A stretch of 17,648 nt of DNA from Microthrixaceae bacterium (GCA_947455015.1 CANGMY010000011.1:1-17648), one strand, 5' to 3'; positions 1 through 7,933 are shown, counted from the stretch's first letter. Made by a program: numbers and translations. Notes: generated by a model not told the origin, from the letters alone.

Positions 1-441
<441 letters not shown>

Positions 442-531
442 GACACAGATGTTCGTGCTCGCTATGGAGTTCTGAAGGGGCCGCGACAGGTCCGACCTTT
501 GGTCGGCACTGGCGCACCCTTTTGACAAAGG
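442..531 (+). other. 23S-5S internal transcribed spacer
   Basis: About 90 bases separate the two rRNA genes. I see no tRNA in it. It contains a perfect 6-bp hairpin, CCGACC (492-497), TTT loop, GGTCGG (501-506), which could help RNase processing of the precursor. A short open frame crossing the region is not considered a gene. Confidence 0.7.
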
Positions 532-649
<118 letters not shown>

Positions 650-658
650 TTCTCATAA

Positions 659-695
659 AGAAAAGGGCCCCCTTTGGGGGTCCTTTTCTCGTTTT
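659..695 (+). terminator. Intrinsic terminator of the rRNA operon
   Basis: A 14-bp stem (659-672 with 676-689, one G-U pair) closes a TTT loop and is followed by CGTTTTG. The stem starts about ten bases after the 5S gene. This is an unusually strong Rho-independent terminator for a high-GC genome and marks the end of the rRNA transcript. Confidence 0.93.
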
Positions 696-802
696 GCCCC
701 TCGATGACTTTGCGTAAAGGGATTGCTCTGATTTCTGCATGATCTTCCCGGGAGGCAGCCAGTCCATCAGGACCCGTTTTCAGACTTGGGGTCTTGGGCC
801 GG

Positions 803-808
803 TAGGTT
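803..808 (+). promoter_or_regulatory. Putative -10 element of the SR-rich TPR gene (leaderless geometry)
   Basis: TAGGTT fits the actinobacterial -10 consensus TANNNT and ends exactly six bases before the ATG at 815. Transcription would then start at or next to the ATG. No Shine-Dalgarno sequence is visible between them. No convincing -35 hexamer is seen at 17-18 bp spacing. Confidence 0.4.
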
Positions 809-814
809 GGTCTC

Positions 815-2284
815 ATGGCCAGTCCTTCTTCTTCCAGTTCGTCGCGCTCGGGCAAGTCCAACGGCCCCCGAGGCGGCGGTCGCCCAGCGGGGAAATCGGG
901 ACCGGCCAGGGGCGGTTCGAAAGGCGGCTCGAAGGGTGGTTCGGCCTCGGGTTCGGCCCGTCCGTCGAGTCGGTCCGGATCTGAGAGTTCAGGTCGTCCT
1001 TCATCTGGCGGCAAGCCTTCACGAGGCAGCAGCGGCTCCGGCGCTGGTTCATCGCGATCCTCAGGTGGTTCTTCGTCGAGCCGATCTGGCTCAGGCTCCC
1101 GCTCGGGTTCATCCTCCGACAGTTCTTCACGGTCCGGCTCACCGTCACGCTCCGGGGCTCCGTCTCGCTCGGGATCGAGTCCACGTTCGGGTTCTTCCGA
1201 TCGGACAGGTTCAGGCCGCCCGAGTCGACCTTCGGGCAGTTCCGATCGATCGCGTTCAGGAAATGCGCCAAGCCCTCGAGCTCGAAGCGGTGGCGATGAC
1301 CGTGCCACCCGACGTTCAACGACCGAAGATGGATGGGCAGACGGCCCGGCTCTTGAAACTCCCCGCACCTGGGGCGGCGTCGCTCGCCGCGGTGCAGGTG
1401 CTGCGACCGGTCGCCGAGTCGTGGGCGCCTCTCGCGCCTGGCGTGACGCAGTCGAGGCAGCAACGCCTCAGCGTCGTCCAGATTCCGCCCGTCGGGCAGC
1501 CCCGGGAACGATTCCCGACGAGGCCACCGATGCCGAACGCCGCGCCGCAAACGATGCCCGCTCGTCAGAAGACGAAGCGATCATTACCGAAGTTCGCGAC
1601 GAAGCCACCGCTGCGGTGTCGCGCGGAGGTTCACGTCGTCGCGATCCTGCCCCGTTCGATTTGGCTGGCGAAGTTCGCGAGCAACTCAGCCGTGCCGTTG
1701 GCACCGCCCGCACCGAGCGCGTCGAAAAGCGGTTGGCAGAAGCAGCCGAACACTTTGAGGCAGAACGGTTCGCTGATGCGGCTCGTATCTTGAAGAAACT
1801 CGTCGACGAGGCGCCGACAGTGGCCGCCGTGCACGAGTTATACGGACTCACCTTGTACCGCCAAGAGAAGTGGAAGCCCGCAGCTCGCGAACTTGAAGCG
1901 TTTCGTTTGCTGAGCAATTCAACCGACCAGCATCCGGTGCTTGCCGATTGTTATCGGGGAATGCGCCAATGGGCGCAGGCTGGCGAGCTCTGGGACGAAC
2001 TGAGGGCCGCTTCACCGAGCGCTGAGCTCGTGACAGAGGGTCGCATCGTGATGGCTGGTTCGCTTGCCGATCGAGACGATCTTTCGGGTGCGATCGCGCT
2101 GCTCGAACAAAGTTTCACGTTCCCGAAGCGGCCGATGCCGCATCATCTTCGTCGTGCGTATGTCTTGGCCGATCTCTATGAGCGGTCCGGTGACCTTCCG
2201 AAAGCTCGGACGATGTTTGGCCGCATTGAAAACGTTGACCCCGATTTCGCCGATGTGCGCCGCCGGGTCCGCGCTCTTCGCTGA
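815..2284 (+). CDS. SR/RGG-like low-complexity protein with C-terminal TPR-like domain, function unknown
   Basis: A 489-residue protein in three parts. Residues 1-150 are low complexity: 63 serines (42%), with Gly and Arg making up most of the rest, as SRSG/RSGS repeats and RGG-like patches near 19-37. Residues about 150-285 are an Arg/Ala/Glu-rich, probably disordered linker. Residues about 285-489 are helical and TPR-like, with aromatic/Ala patterning (AEHFEAERFADAARILKKLV, LYERSGDLPKARTMFGRIE). No signal peptide or membrane segment is present. The ATG is supported by TAGGTT six bases upstream (leaderless geometry). The first part is positively charged and resembles eukaryotic SR/RGG RNA-binding tails in composition only. 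Its place directly behind an rRNA operon hints at an RNA or ribosome role, but that is inference. The TPR half may serve as a protein-binding scaffold. Confidence 0.85.
   Translation: MASPSSSSSSRSGKSNGPRGGGRPAGKSGPARGGSKGGSKGGSASGSARPSSRSGSESSGRPSSGGKPSRGSSGSGAGSSRSSGGSSSSRSGSGSRSGSSSDSSSRSGSPSRSGAPSRSGSSPRSGSSDRTGSGRPSRPSGSSDRSRSGNAPSPRARSGGDDRATRRSTTEDGWADGPALETPRTWGGVARRGAGAATGRRVVGASRAWRDAVEAATPQRRPDSARRAAPGTIPDEATDAERRAANDARSSEDEAIITEVRDEATAAVSRGGSRRRDPAPFDLAGEVREQLSRAVGTARTERVEKRLAEAAEHFEAERFADAARILKKLVDEAPTVAAVHELYGLTLYRQEKWKPAARELEAFRLLSNSTDQHPVLADCYRGMRQWAQAGELWDELRAASPSAELVTEGRIVMAGSLADRDDLSGAIALLEQSFTFPKRPMPHHLRRAYVLADLYERSGDLPKARTMFGRIENVDPDFADVRRRVRALR
821..1264 (+). repeat. Ser/Arg/Gly-rich low-complexity coding region
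   Basis: This encodes residues 3-150 of the SR-rich protein. SRSG-like units recur many times. Serine is encoded by a mixture of codons (TCG, TCT, TCC, TCA, AGT, AGC) rather than by one repeated unit, so the composition appears maintained at the protein level and not produced by recent DNA slippage. Confidence 0.8.
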
Positions 2285-2333
2285 TCTGTCCCACCCCCGT
2301 TCTACGTTGTGGCCCACTTCCCTCAGTGACCGC

Positions 2334-2354
2334 CGATCGGCGTTTGGCCGATCG
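2334..2354. repeat. Perfect 8-bp inverted repeat in the ssb-like leader
   Basis: CGATCGGC (2334-2341) and GCCGATCG (2347-2354) flank the loop GTTTG. The element lies between the TPR stop codon and the Shine-Dalgarno sequence (2362-2367) of the ssb-like gene. There is no T-run after it, so it reads more as an operator or a leader hairpin than as an intrinsic terminator. Confidence 0.6.
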
Positions 2355-2371
2355 CAAATCTGGGAGGCCTC

Positions 2372-2812
2372 ATGGCCACAACGACACAACGAAGCGCAAC
2401 ACCGACACGTCGGGCTCGTGCCTCGACCGGACACGAATCCACAATCGATGACACAGAGTTGGTTCCCGCCGGCTCCAACCTCGTCGTTCTCAGGGGTCTG
2501 ATTCGCCGCAACCCTGAGTTCCGAGTGCTGCCTTCTGGCGATGAACTCGTGGCACTCGATCTCACCGTTCGCGACGGCGAACTTCCCGCCGAGTCGGTGC
2601 CGGTGGTGTGGCACAACCCGGCAGCGGCTGCGGCCAAACTCGTCGAGGGCGACGATGTCGTCGTGGTCGGTCGGGTCAGGCGTCGATTCTTCCGAGCCGG
2701 AGGCTCCACCGCGAGCCGCACCGAGGTGCACGCAGACAAAGTCCTGAGCGCCCGATCAGAGGTCCGAATTCGAACCTTGCTTGAGCCTCGCGTCGAGGAT
2801 CTCAATCTCTGA
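2372..2812 (+). CDS. Single-stranded DNA-binding protein-like (OB fold)
   Basis: A 146-residue SSB-like protein. After a polar, basic N-terminal tail (residues 1-30), residues about 35-130 follow the SSB pattern: a first strand NLVVLRGLI, then ELVALDLTVRD, a VPVVWHNP segment where SSBs have their trimming aromatic strand, and a final VVVVGRVRRRFFRAGG strand followed by a TEVHADKV strand. It ends EDLNL and lacks the acidic DDDIPF-type tail that canonical SSB uses to recruit repair and replication proteins. It is therefore more likely an accessory SSB paralogue than the main replicative SSB. The start is supported by GGGAGG at 2362-2367. A TACGTT hexamer at 2303-2308 could be its -10. Assignment rests on pattern, not alignment. 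Confidence 0.8.
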   Translation: MATTTQRSATPTRRARASTGHESTIDDTELVPAGSNLVVLRGLIRRNPEFRVLPSGDELVALDLTVRDGELPAESVPVVWHNPAAAAAKLVEGDDVVVVGRVRRRFFRAGGSTASRTEVHADKVLSARSEVRIRTLLEPRVEDLNL

Positions 2813-2862
2813 GGCACTTGTCACGAGGTGACCGAGGCGATCATTCCGAGTGTCTGGCTGGC

Positions 2863-2869
2863 CTAGGCT
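2863..2869 (+). promoter_or_regulatory. Putative -10 (CTAGGCT) of the aldolase gene
   Basis: CTAGGCT contains TAGGCT, a TANNNT match, in the 140-base leader upstream of the aldolase. The same CTAGNCT word recurs before three other genes in this window. No clear -35 hexamer is seen. Transcription would start near 2876. Confidence 0.35.
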
Positions 2870-2888
2870 CGCTCCCGAACAACGGATC

Positions 2889-2906
2889 GATGTGTCTATG
2901 CACATC
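2889..2906. repeat. 6-bp inverted repeat, operator-like, in the aldolase leader
   Basis: GATGTG (2889-2894) and CACATC (2901-2906) flank six bases. It would fall about 13-30 bases downstream of the predicted transcription start. The TGTG/CACA core recalls CRP/GlxR sites, but those have eight bases between the cores and here there are six, so a match to that family is not claimed. Confidence 0.35.
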
Positions 2907-2952
2907 AAACAGATCTGGTGGGCGAGGGCGCATCAGATGATCGAGGAGAGGC

Positions 2953-4008
2953 ATGACCGACATCAAAGGACTACTCGGCGACGAAGCCGAAGAGTTGCTC
3001 ACCTTTACGTGTAAGGGCATCACTGCAGATCAGCTGACGCAGCCAGGCGGTGACATCATCGAGCGCGTTTACCTGCAGTCGGATCGTTCGCCGCAGGTTC
3101 TTCGCAACCTTCAGTCGATGTTTGGCCACGGTCGTCTCGCCGACACTGGTTACGTTTCCATCCTCCCGGTCGATCAGGGCATTGAACATTCAGGCGCTGC
3201 GTCGTTTGCGCCGAATCCGATGTACTTCGATCCGGAAAACATCATCAAGCTCGCGATCGAAGGTGGTTGTAACGCCGTCGCCACCACCTATGGCGTGCTC
3301 GGCACAATGTCGCGCAAGTACGCGCATCGGATTCCGTTCATTGTGAAGATCAACCACAACGAACTCATGACCTACCCCAACGAGTTCGATCAGATCATGT
3401 TTGGAACCGTTGAAGAGGCGTACGAACTCGGTGCAGCGGGAGTCGGCGCAACGATCTATTTCGGCTCCCCGGAATCGCATCATCAGATCATCGAGGTTGC
3501 TGAGGCGTTCCATCGTGCGCATGAACTCGGAATGTTCACGGTGCTCTGGTGCTACCTGCGCAACAACGCGTTCAAGGTCGATGGTGTCGATTACCACGAT
3601 TCCGCCGATCTCACCGCACAGGCCAATCACCTCGGTGTCACGATCGAAGCAGACATCATCAAGCAGAAACTTCCAACCAAGAACGGCGGCTATAACGCCC
3701 TCGAGGGTTACGGCAAGACCTCCAAGCTTGTGTATGGCGACCTCGTCACCGACCACCCGATCGATTACACCCGCTGGCAGGTTGCCAACTGCTACATGGG
3801 TCGCATCGGCCTCATCAACTCTGGTGGCGAATCAAAGGGTTCCTCCGACCTCGCCGATGCCGTTCGTACCGCGGTGATCAATAAGCGTGGTGGCGGCACC
3901 GGGCTTATCTCTGGCCGTAAGGCGTTCCAGCGTCCGATGGCCGAGGGCGTTGCGCTTCTCAATGCCATCCAGGACGTCTACCTGGATGAATCAATCACCA
4001 TTGCGTGA
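2953..4008 (+). CDS. fbaB: Fructose-bisphosphate aldolase class I (FbaB/DhnA type)
   Basis: A 351-residue aldolase that cleaves fructose 1,6-bisphosphate to dihydroxyacetone phosphate and glyceraldehyde 3-phosphate by a Schiff-base mechanism, in glycolysis and gluconeogenesis in the cytoplasm. It matches the length and, from memory, much of the sequence of E. coli FbaB (350 residues): the start MTDI..LLG, SILPVDQGIEHS, CNAVATTYGVL, IPFIVKINHNE, ANCYMGRIGLINSGG, AVRTAVINKR and the terminus VYLDESITIA. The Schiff-base lysine is expected at Lys237 in ADIIKQK, by analogy with Lys177 of the Thermoproteus tenax enzyme. The start has a good Shine-Dalgarno (GAGGAGAGG, 2943-2951). It appears to be a single-gene unit, with its own putative promoter and a terminator at 4034. 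Its closeness to a proteobacterial-type enzyme could reflect transfer or an ancient shared family. Confidence 0.95.
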   Translation: MTDIKGLLGDEAEELLTFTCKGITADQLTQPGGDIIERVYLQSDRSPQVLRNLQSMFGHGRLADTGYVSILPVDQGIEHSGAASFAPNPMYFDPENIIKLAIEGGCNAVATTYGVLGTMSRKYAHRIPFIVKINHNELMTYPNEFDQIMFGTVEEAYELGAAGVGATIYFGSPESHHQIIEVAEAFHRAHELGMFTVLWCYLRNNAFKVDGVDYHDSADLTAQANHLGVTIEADIIKQKLPTKNGGYNALEGYGKTSKLVYGDLVTDHPIDYTRWQVANCYMGRIGLINSGGESKGSSDLADAVRTAVINKRGGGTGLISGRKAFQRPMAEGVALLNAIQDVYLDESITIA

Positions 4009-4033
4009 GTTGTTCTGACGCAAACGGAACTTC

Positions 4034-4070
4034 AACGGGCCGGCCTTCGGGTCGGCCCGTTTGCTTTGCT
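4034..4070 (+). terminator. Intrinsic terminator after fbaB with a UUCG tetraloop
   Basis: A 12-bp stem, 4034-4045 with 4050-4061 (one G-U pair), closes the stable C(UUCG)G tetraloop and is followed by TTTGCTTTGCTCT. It lies 26 bases after the aldolase stop and between two converging genes. It may also slow transcription from the minus-strand gene that ends at 4125, though that side has no T-run. Confidence 0.85.
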
Positions 4071-4124
4071 CTGTGTTCGCCGCTGTGTGATCGCCGCTGT
4101 TTCCGCGTGTCGGTAACGGAGGGG

Positions 4125-5309
4125 CTAATCGATGGAGCGGAACACCACGCCCGTGCGCGGCTTCGGCGCAAAGAACGTCGATTTCGGGGGCATCTTTTCG
4201 CCACCCTCAGCGATCTCGATGATCTGATCGATCGTGACTGGGCGCAACAGCACGCCAGCCTGGGCCGCGCCCGAGTCGATGGCGGAACGAATGTGTTCGA
4301 CGCCATGCTGGTAGACCAACGCGTGTTCGGGCAGTGATGCGAGGGCGAGATCGAGACGGCTGGAATCGAGGTTGCGAGTCGCGGCAATGGTTTCTGGGCG
4401 AGGTCGAAGCAGCCATGCACCTTCGGGAACGACCAAGACGAGCCCACCAAGTTCTTGAAGGCGGTTTACGGTCGGTGCATCGGTGAAGGCGAATGCTTCG
4501 ACGTCAAAGTACGGAGTAAAGGCGGCGAGAAGATCAAAGTCTTCGGGTAGGCCTGCGAGCAGGCGATGGATTGGTCCGACATCGAGTTCGTCTTCCACGA
4601 GTTCAACAACGAACGTCATCACAGCATCGGCAGCTCCGCCACCACCATCGGACGAACGGCGCTCATCGCGATAGGCGAGTGAGGTTTCGTATCGGTGATG
4701 GCCATCGGCGATCACGATTGGGGCCGAACCGATCGCGGTCCGGATCGCATCGATACGTTCAGCGTCGGTGATTCGCCACACCGAATGAGTGACGCCGTCG
4801 GCTTCAAAGCGACACAGCGGATCTTCTGCGGTGTCGAGGAGCGCAGTCAGGCCTCGGGCCGGGGAGAGTCCCCACACTGCCGAAAGGTTTGAGCGTGTCG
4901 AGCGAAGAAGATCGAGTCGATCGCTTTTGGCCTTGGGCGTGGTGAATTCGTGCGGGAGGATGTCGCCTTCGCCTGGTCGGGTCAGTTCCATTGCTCCGAT
5001 AACGCCAGTTGTGTGGCGCACAACGCCGTTTTCGTCGGCGGCGTCCATTCGGTACACGGTGAACGAGGGTTGGGCGTCGTCGACAAGGACGCCTTCGGAG
5101 CGCCACTTCGCGAATTGTTGGGCTGCATCGCCGTAGGGATCGTCGCCATCAATCGGGAGATCAACGCGGACGACGTTCTGTGGAGCACTGGCAACAAGCG
5201 CCGCTCTGTCAGTTGGGCTGATCACGTCGTACGGGGGAGCAGTGACGAGCGCTGGATCGAGCGTTGCGGTGTCGTAGCGAATCCCGATGAATGGTTCGAA
5301 GCGTGGCAC
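4125..5309 (-). CDS. DUF1015 family protein, function unknown
   Basis: A 394-residue soluble protein with the hallmarks of the DUF1015 family (COG4198): APPYDVIS at residues 24-31, HEFTTPKAKSDRL near 120-132, the family signature GHHRYETSLAYRDE at 203-216, and the C-terminal MPPKSTFFAPKP. The conserved His/Arg/Lys clusters suggest a phosphate- or nucleotide-handling active site, but I know of no firmly established reaction, so none is assigned. Translation starts with GTG at 5309. No Shine-Dalgarno is visible, and a TAGTAC hexamer sits six bases upstream, so the transcript may be leaderless. It is the only minus-strand gene in the first 15 kb and is divergent from the HAD-tlyA-nadK-recN operon across a 91-base gap. 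Confidence 0.93.
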   Translation of the reverse strand: MPRFEPFIGIRYDTATLDPALVTAPPYDVISPTDRAALVASAPQNVVRVDLPIDGDDPYGDAAQQFAKWRSEGVLVDDAQPSFTVYRMDAADENGVVRHTTGVIGAMELTRPGEGDILPHEFTTPKAKSDRLDLLRSTRSNLSAVWGLSPARGLTALLDTAEDPLCRFEADGVTHSVWRITDAERIDAIRTAIGSAPIVIADGHHRYETSLAYRDERRSSDGGGGAADAVMTFVVELVEDELDVGPIHRLLAGLPEDFDLLAAFTPYFDVEAFAFTDAPTVNRLQELGGLVLVVPEGAWLLRPRPETIAATRNLDSSRLDLALASLPEHALVYQHGVEHIRSAIDSGAAQAGVLLRPVTIDQIIEIAEGGEKMPPKSTFFAPKPRTGVVFRSID

Positions 5310-5315
5310 TGAGTA

Positions 5316-5321
5316 GTACTA
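5316..5321 (-). promoter_or_regulatory. Possible -10 of the DUF1015 gene (leaderless geometry, weak)
   Basis: Read on the minus strand, TAGTAC (5321 to 5316) is followed by six bases and then the GTG start. The last base is C, not the T of TANNNT, so the match is weaker than at the other candidate sites. It includes a CTAG tetramer. Confidence 0.25.
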
Positions 5322-5400
5322 GCAGACGCGTCGAGGCGATCGATGCGAACGAATTTGGTCGGTCGTCACGATTGCGTTGTAGGGGTGGGAGACTCTCAAC

Positions 5401-6183
5401 ATGGCATGGGCCCTTGATCTCGACGGTGTGGTGTGGCTGGAGGATGAGGCCATAGCGGGTGCCGCCGAGGCCATCGCTGCGCTGCGCGCTGCGGGCGAGC
5501 ATGTCGGATTTGTCACGAACTTCTCGTTTGGTCGACGTGACGACATCGCCGCGAAACTTGAACGTCATGGAATCGATGCCTCGAATGGTGTGATTACTTC
5601 GGCGATGGCAGCTGCTGCTCTCGTGCCAAGCGGCGCGCGTGCACTTGTCTGCGCCGGGCCCGGGGTCGTTGATGAATTGCAACGTCGCAATGTTGAAACG
5701 ATCGATGCCAGCGACCCGGCGGCACAGGGGGCTTCCGTCGACGTTGTCGTCGTCGGCTATCACCCCACGTTTGATTACCAGCGGATGACTGCGGCATCGA
5801 CTGCTGTGCGAAATGGCGCTCGGTTACTTGGCACGAACGACGACTCCACCTATCCCACCGCTGCGGGGCCGGTACCCGGCGGCGGTGCATTGCTGGCCTC
5901 GATTGCAGTTGCATCGGGAGTCACCCCTGAGATCGCCGGCAAGCCCTATCAGCCAATTGCCGACATGGTGCATGAGTTGCTTGGCCCCGACGGAATCATG
6001 GTGGGCGATCGGCCCGATACCGATGGTCGGTTTGCTGTCACGCTCGGTTGGAAGTTCGCATTGGTGCTGACCGGGGTCACCTCCAGAATCGATCTTCCGG
6101 TTGATCCCCAACCAGATGTGGTGGCGGACTCGCTGCACTCGTTGGTCTCCGAGGCCCTATCGGGTCGCGAACGCGGTAAGTAG
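5401..6183 (+). CDS. HAD-IIA family phosphatase (NagD / glycerol-3-phosphate phosphatase type)
   Basis: A 260-residue HAD hydrolase. Motif I is DLDGV with the nucleophile Asp6 and acid/base Asp8; motif II is TNFS (39-42); the motif III lysine is Lys181 in GKPYQP; motif IV is GDRPDTD (202-208), which holds the Mg2+ ligands. The long cap between motifs II and III is of the C2 (NagD) type. The M. tuberculosis gene in the same position, Rv1692, is known as a glycerol-3-phosphate phosphatase used in glycerophospholipid head-group recycling; carrying that substrate over here is inference from synteny. The start ATG has a GGGGTGGGAG purine stretch about ten bases upstream. It is the first gene of an operon with tlyA (11-base gap), nadK and recN. 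Confidence 0.92.
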   Translation: MAWALDLDGVVWLEDEAIAGAAEAIAALRAAGEHVGFVTNFSFGRRDDIAAKLERHGIDASNGVITSAMAAAALVPSGARALVCAGPGVVDELQRRNVETIDASDPAAQGASVDVVVVGYHPTFDYQRMTAASTAVRNGARLLGTNDDSTYPTAAGPVPGGGALLASIAVASGVTPEIAGKPYQPIADMVHELLGPDGIMVGDRPDTDGRFAVTLGWKFALVLTGVTSRIDLPVDPQPDVVADSLHSLVSEALSGRERGK

Positions 6184-6194
6184 CGTCACCGTCA

Positions 6195-7055
6195 ATGAGT
6201 GCCCGTCGACGTCTCGATACCGAACTTGTTCGCCGTGGGCTCTCACCATCTCGTGAGCGCGCCCAGGCCGACATTGCTGCTGGTCGCGTCACGGTGGGTG
6301 GTGCTCCAGCGACCAAAGCTTCGCGGATGGTCGACGCGTCAGAGGCAGTTCTGGTTCATGGTCCGCCACCAAAGTTTGTAAGCCGAGCCGGAGCAAAAAT
6401 CGAAGGAGCCATCGAGCACTTCGAATTGCAGCCCTTCGTGAAGGACGCCCGGGTTCTCGATGCCGGTGCCTCTACCGGCGGGTTCACTGATTGTGTTCTC
6501 CAATACGGGGCCTCGGAGGTTGTTGCGGTCGACGTGGGCCATAACCAGCTCCATGAAAAGTTGGTGGGAGACTCTCGGGTGCATTCGATGGAACGCACCA
6601 ATCTCCGCACCGTCGATCCGGCGGTTCTCGGACCACAGGTCGACCTCGTGGTCGGCGATCTGTCGTTCATTTCTCTCGCGCTCGTTCTCGACACACTGAG
6701 CGCTGCTGCAGCTCCTGGCGGGATCTATGCCCTGCTGGTGAAGCCCCAATTCGAGGCTGGCCGCACCGAAGTGAGCAAGGGCAAGGGCATCATCGACAAC
6801 CCACTCATTTGGCGTCGAGTGCTTGCTGAAGTATCGGCTGCGCTTCTTGAGCGGAATGCGGCCATCATGGGGGTCATGGTTTCGCCCATCACTGGCTCCG
6901 ACGGCAACGTGGAGTTCATTCTCCTCGGACGGTTTGCTGGTTCGATTGACCCGATCGGTCGCCACGGCGCGCTCGACGCCGCATCTCTTGATGCGGCGTT
7001 CGACCTCGTTACTGGTTGTCTCAACTCGGTCGCACAGGTCGAGGGGGAAGACTGA
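6195..7055 (+). CDS. tlyA: TlyA family rRNA (cytidine-2'-O)-methyltransferase
   Basis: A 286-residue protein that uses SAM to methylate ribose 2'-OH of cytidine in 16S (C1409) and, in the two-target type, 23S rRNA (C1920), affecting subunit association and capreomycin sensitivity. Residues 1-60 are an S4-like RNA-binding domain (RLDTELVRRGLSPSRERA). Residues about 62-270 are an FtsJ-like methyltransferase with SAM motif DAGASTGGF (89-97). The K-D-K-E catalytic tetrad is intact at Lys68, Asp155 (VVGDLSF), Lys183 (LVKPQFE) and Glu240 (GNVEFIL), close to the tetrad positions I recall for M. tuberculosis TlyA. The full-length S4 domain suggests the two-target (type II) form. It begins 11 bases after the phosphatase gene with no visible Shine-Dalgarno, so translational coupling is likely. 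Confidence 0.95.
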   Translation: MSARRRLDTELVRRGLSPSRERAQADIAAGRVTVGGAPATKASRMVDASEAVLVHGPPPKFVSRAGAKIEGAIEHFELQPFVKDARVLDAGASTGGFTDCVLQYGASEVVAVDVGHNQLHEKLVGDSRVHSMERTNLRTVDPAVLGPQVDLVVGDLSFISLALVLDTLSAAAAPGGIYALLVKPQFEAGRTEVSKGKGIIDNPLIWRRVLAEVSAALLERNAAIMGVMVSPITGSDGNVEFILLGRFAGSIDPIGRHGALDAASLDAAFDLVTGCLNSVAQVEGED

Positions 7056-7057
7056 CT

Positions 7058-7918
7058 ATGGCGGCGTTTGCATTTGTGGTGCACCCCGAACGTGACGAAG
7101 CAGCGTCGGTCGCGTTCGACACCATTGCGTGGCTCCTCGCCGACGGGCATCGAGTTGTGCTTCCAACCGACGACGCAGCCCGACTTGGTCGCCCCGATCT
7201 CGGAGTCTCCGAGGCTGAACTGGTCGAGGGTCTCGATCTGGCTGTCAGTCTGGGCGGCGACGGAACGATGCTCCGAACCGTCGCTCTTGTTGCTCGTCAC
7301 GAGGTTCCAGTTCTCGGGGTCAACCTCGGAACGCTTGGTTATCTCACCGACATCGAGCCCGACGGGCTCAGGCCGGCACTCGAGCGAGTGCTTGCGGGAG
7401 AACATCTCATCGAAGAGCGAATGCTGCTCGAAATCGAAATCGATGCACCTTCCGGTGGTGCATCCGAGACGGCTGTGCTCGCGCTCAACGAAGCTGTGCT
7501 CGAAAAGACTGCAGCCGGACACACGATTCGGCTTGATGTTGCACTCGACGGCGCCTACTTCACCCCGTACGCGGCCGATGGCCTCATTGTTGCGACCGCT
7601 ACAGGGTCAACCGCATATGCATTTTCGGCGCGCGGGCCAATCGTTGAGCCAACCCATCGAGCACTCCTTCTCACTCCGGTATCGCCGCACATGTTGTTTG
7701 ATCGCACGCTGATTCTCGATGACGATTCCGATGTTTGTCTGACGGTTTCAGGGAATCGTGAAGCAGCGTTAGTGGTCGACGGTCGACACCTCGGAGATTT
7801 GCAACCTGGCGACATCGTGCGCTGTCGTGCATCGAATCATGTCGCCCGACTTGTACTTTCCGGACCTCGCGATTTTCACGCCATTCTCAAGGCCAAGTTC
7901 GGTCTGTCCGATCGATAG
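7058..7918 (+). CDS. nadK: NAD kinase
   Basis: A 286-residue ATP- or polyphosphate-dependent NAD kinase that makes NADP+ in the cytoplasm. Signature motifs are all present: GGDGT at 66-70 with catalytic Asp68, the glycine-rich NLGTLGYLT, the NE.V motif (LNEAVLEK), and the long NAD-binding motif containing DGLIVATATGSTAYAFSA. The frame is open 14 codons further upstream (ATG at 7016), but that would run 40 bases into tlyA. The ATG at 7058 is preferred because it follows the purine-rich GAGGGGGAAG (7041-7050) and gives the usual protein start AAFAFVVHPERDEA. The gene starts two bases after the tlyA stop. The product is the same as ppnK (Rv1695) of mycobacteria. Confidence 0.96.
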   Translation: MAAFAFVVHPERDEAASVAFDTIAWLLADGHRVVLPTDDAARLGRPDLGVSEAELVEGLDLAVSLGGDGTMLRTVALVARHEVPVLGVNLGTLGYLTDIEPDGLRPALERVLAGEHLIEERMLLEIEIDAPSGGASETAVLALNEAVLEKTAAGHTIRLDVALDGAYFTPYAADGLIVATATGSTAYAFSARGPIVEPTHRALLLTPVSPHMLFDRTLILDDDSDVCLTVSGNREAALVVDGRHLGDLQPGDIVRCRASNHVARLVLSGPRDFHAILKAKFGLSDR

Positions 7919-7933
7919 TCAAGGGTCGACCCA

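Noticed and set aside
2889..2906. CRP/GlxR binding site
   Set aside because: The TGTG and CACA cores are six bases apart, not the eight of TGTGA-N6-TCACA sites.
7016..7057. Upstream ATG for NAD kinase
   Set aside because: It lies inside tlyA, and the ATG at 7058 has a purine-rich stretch at the right distance.
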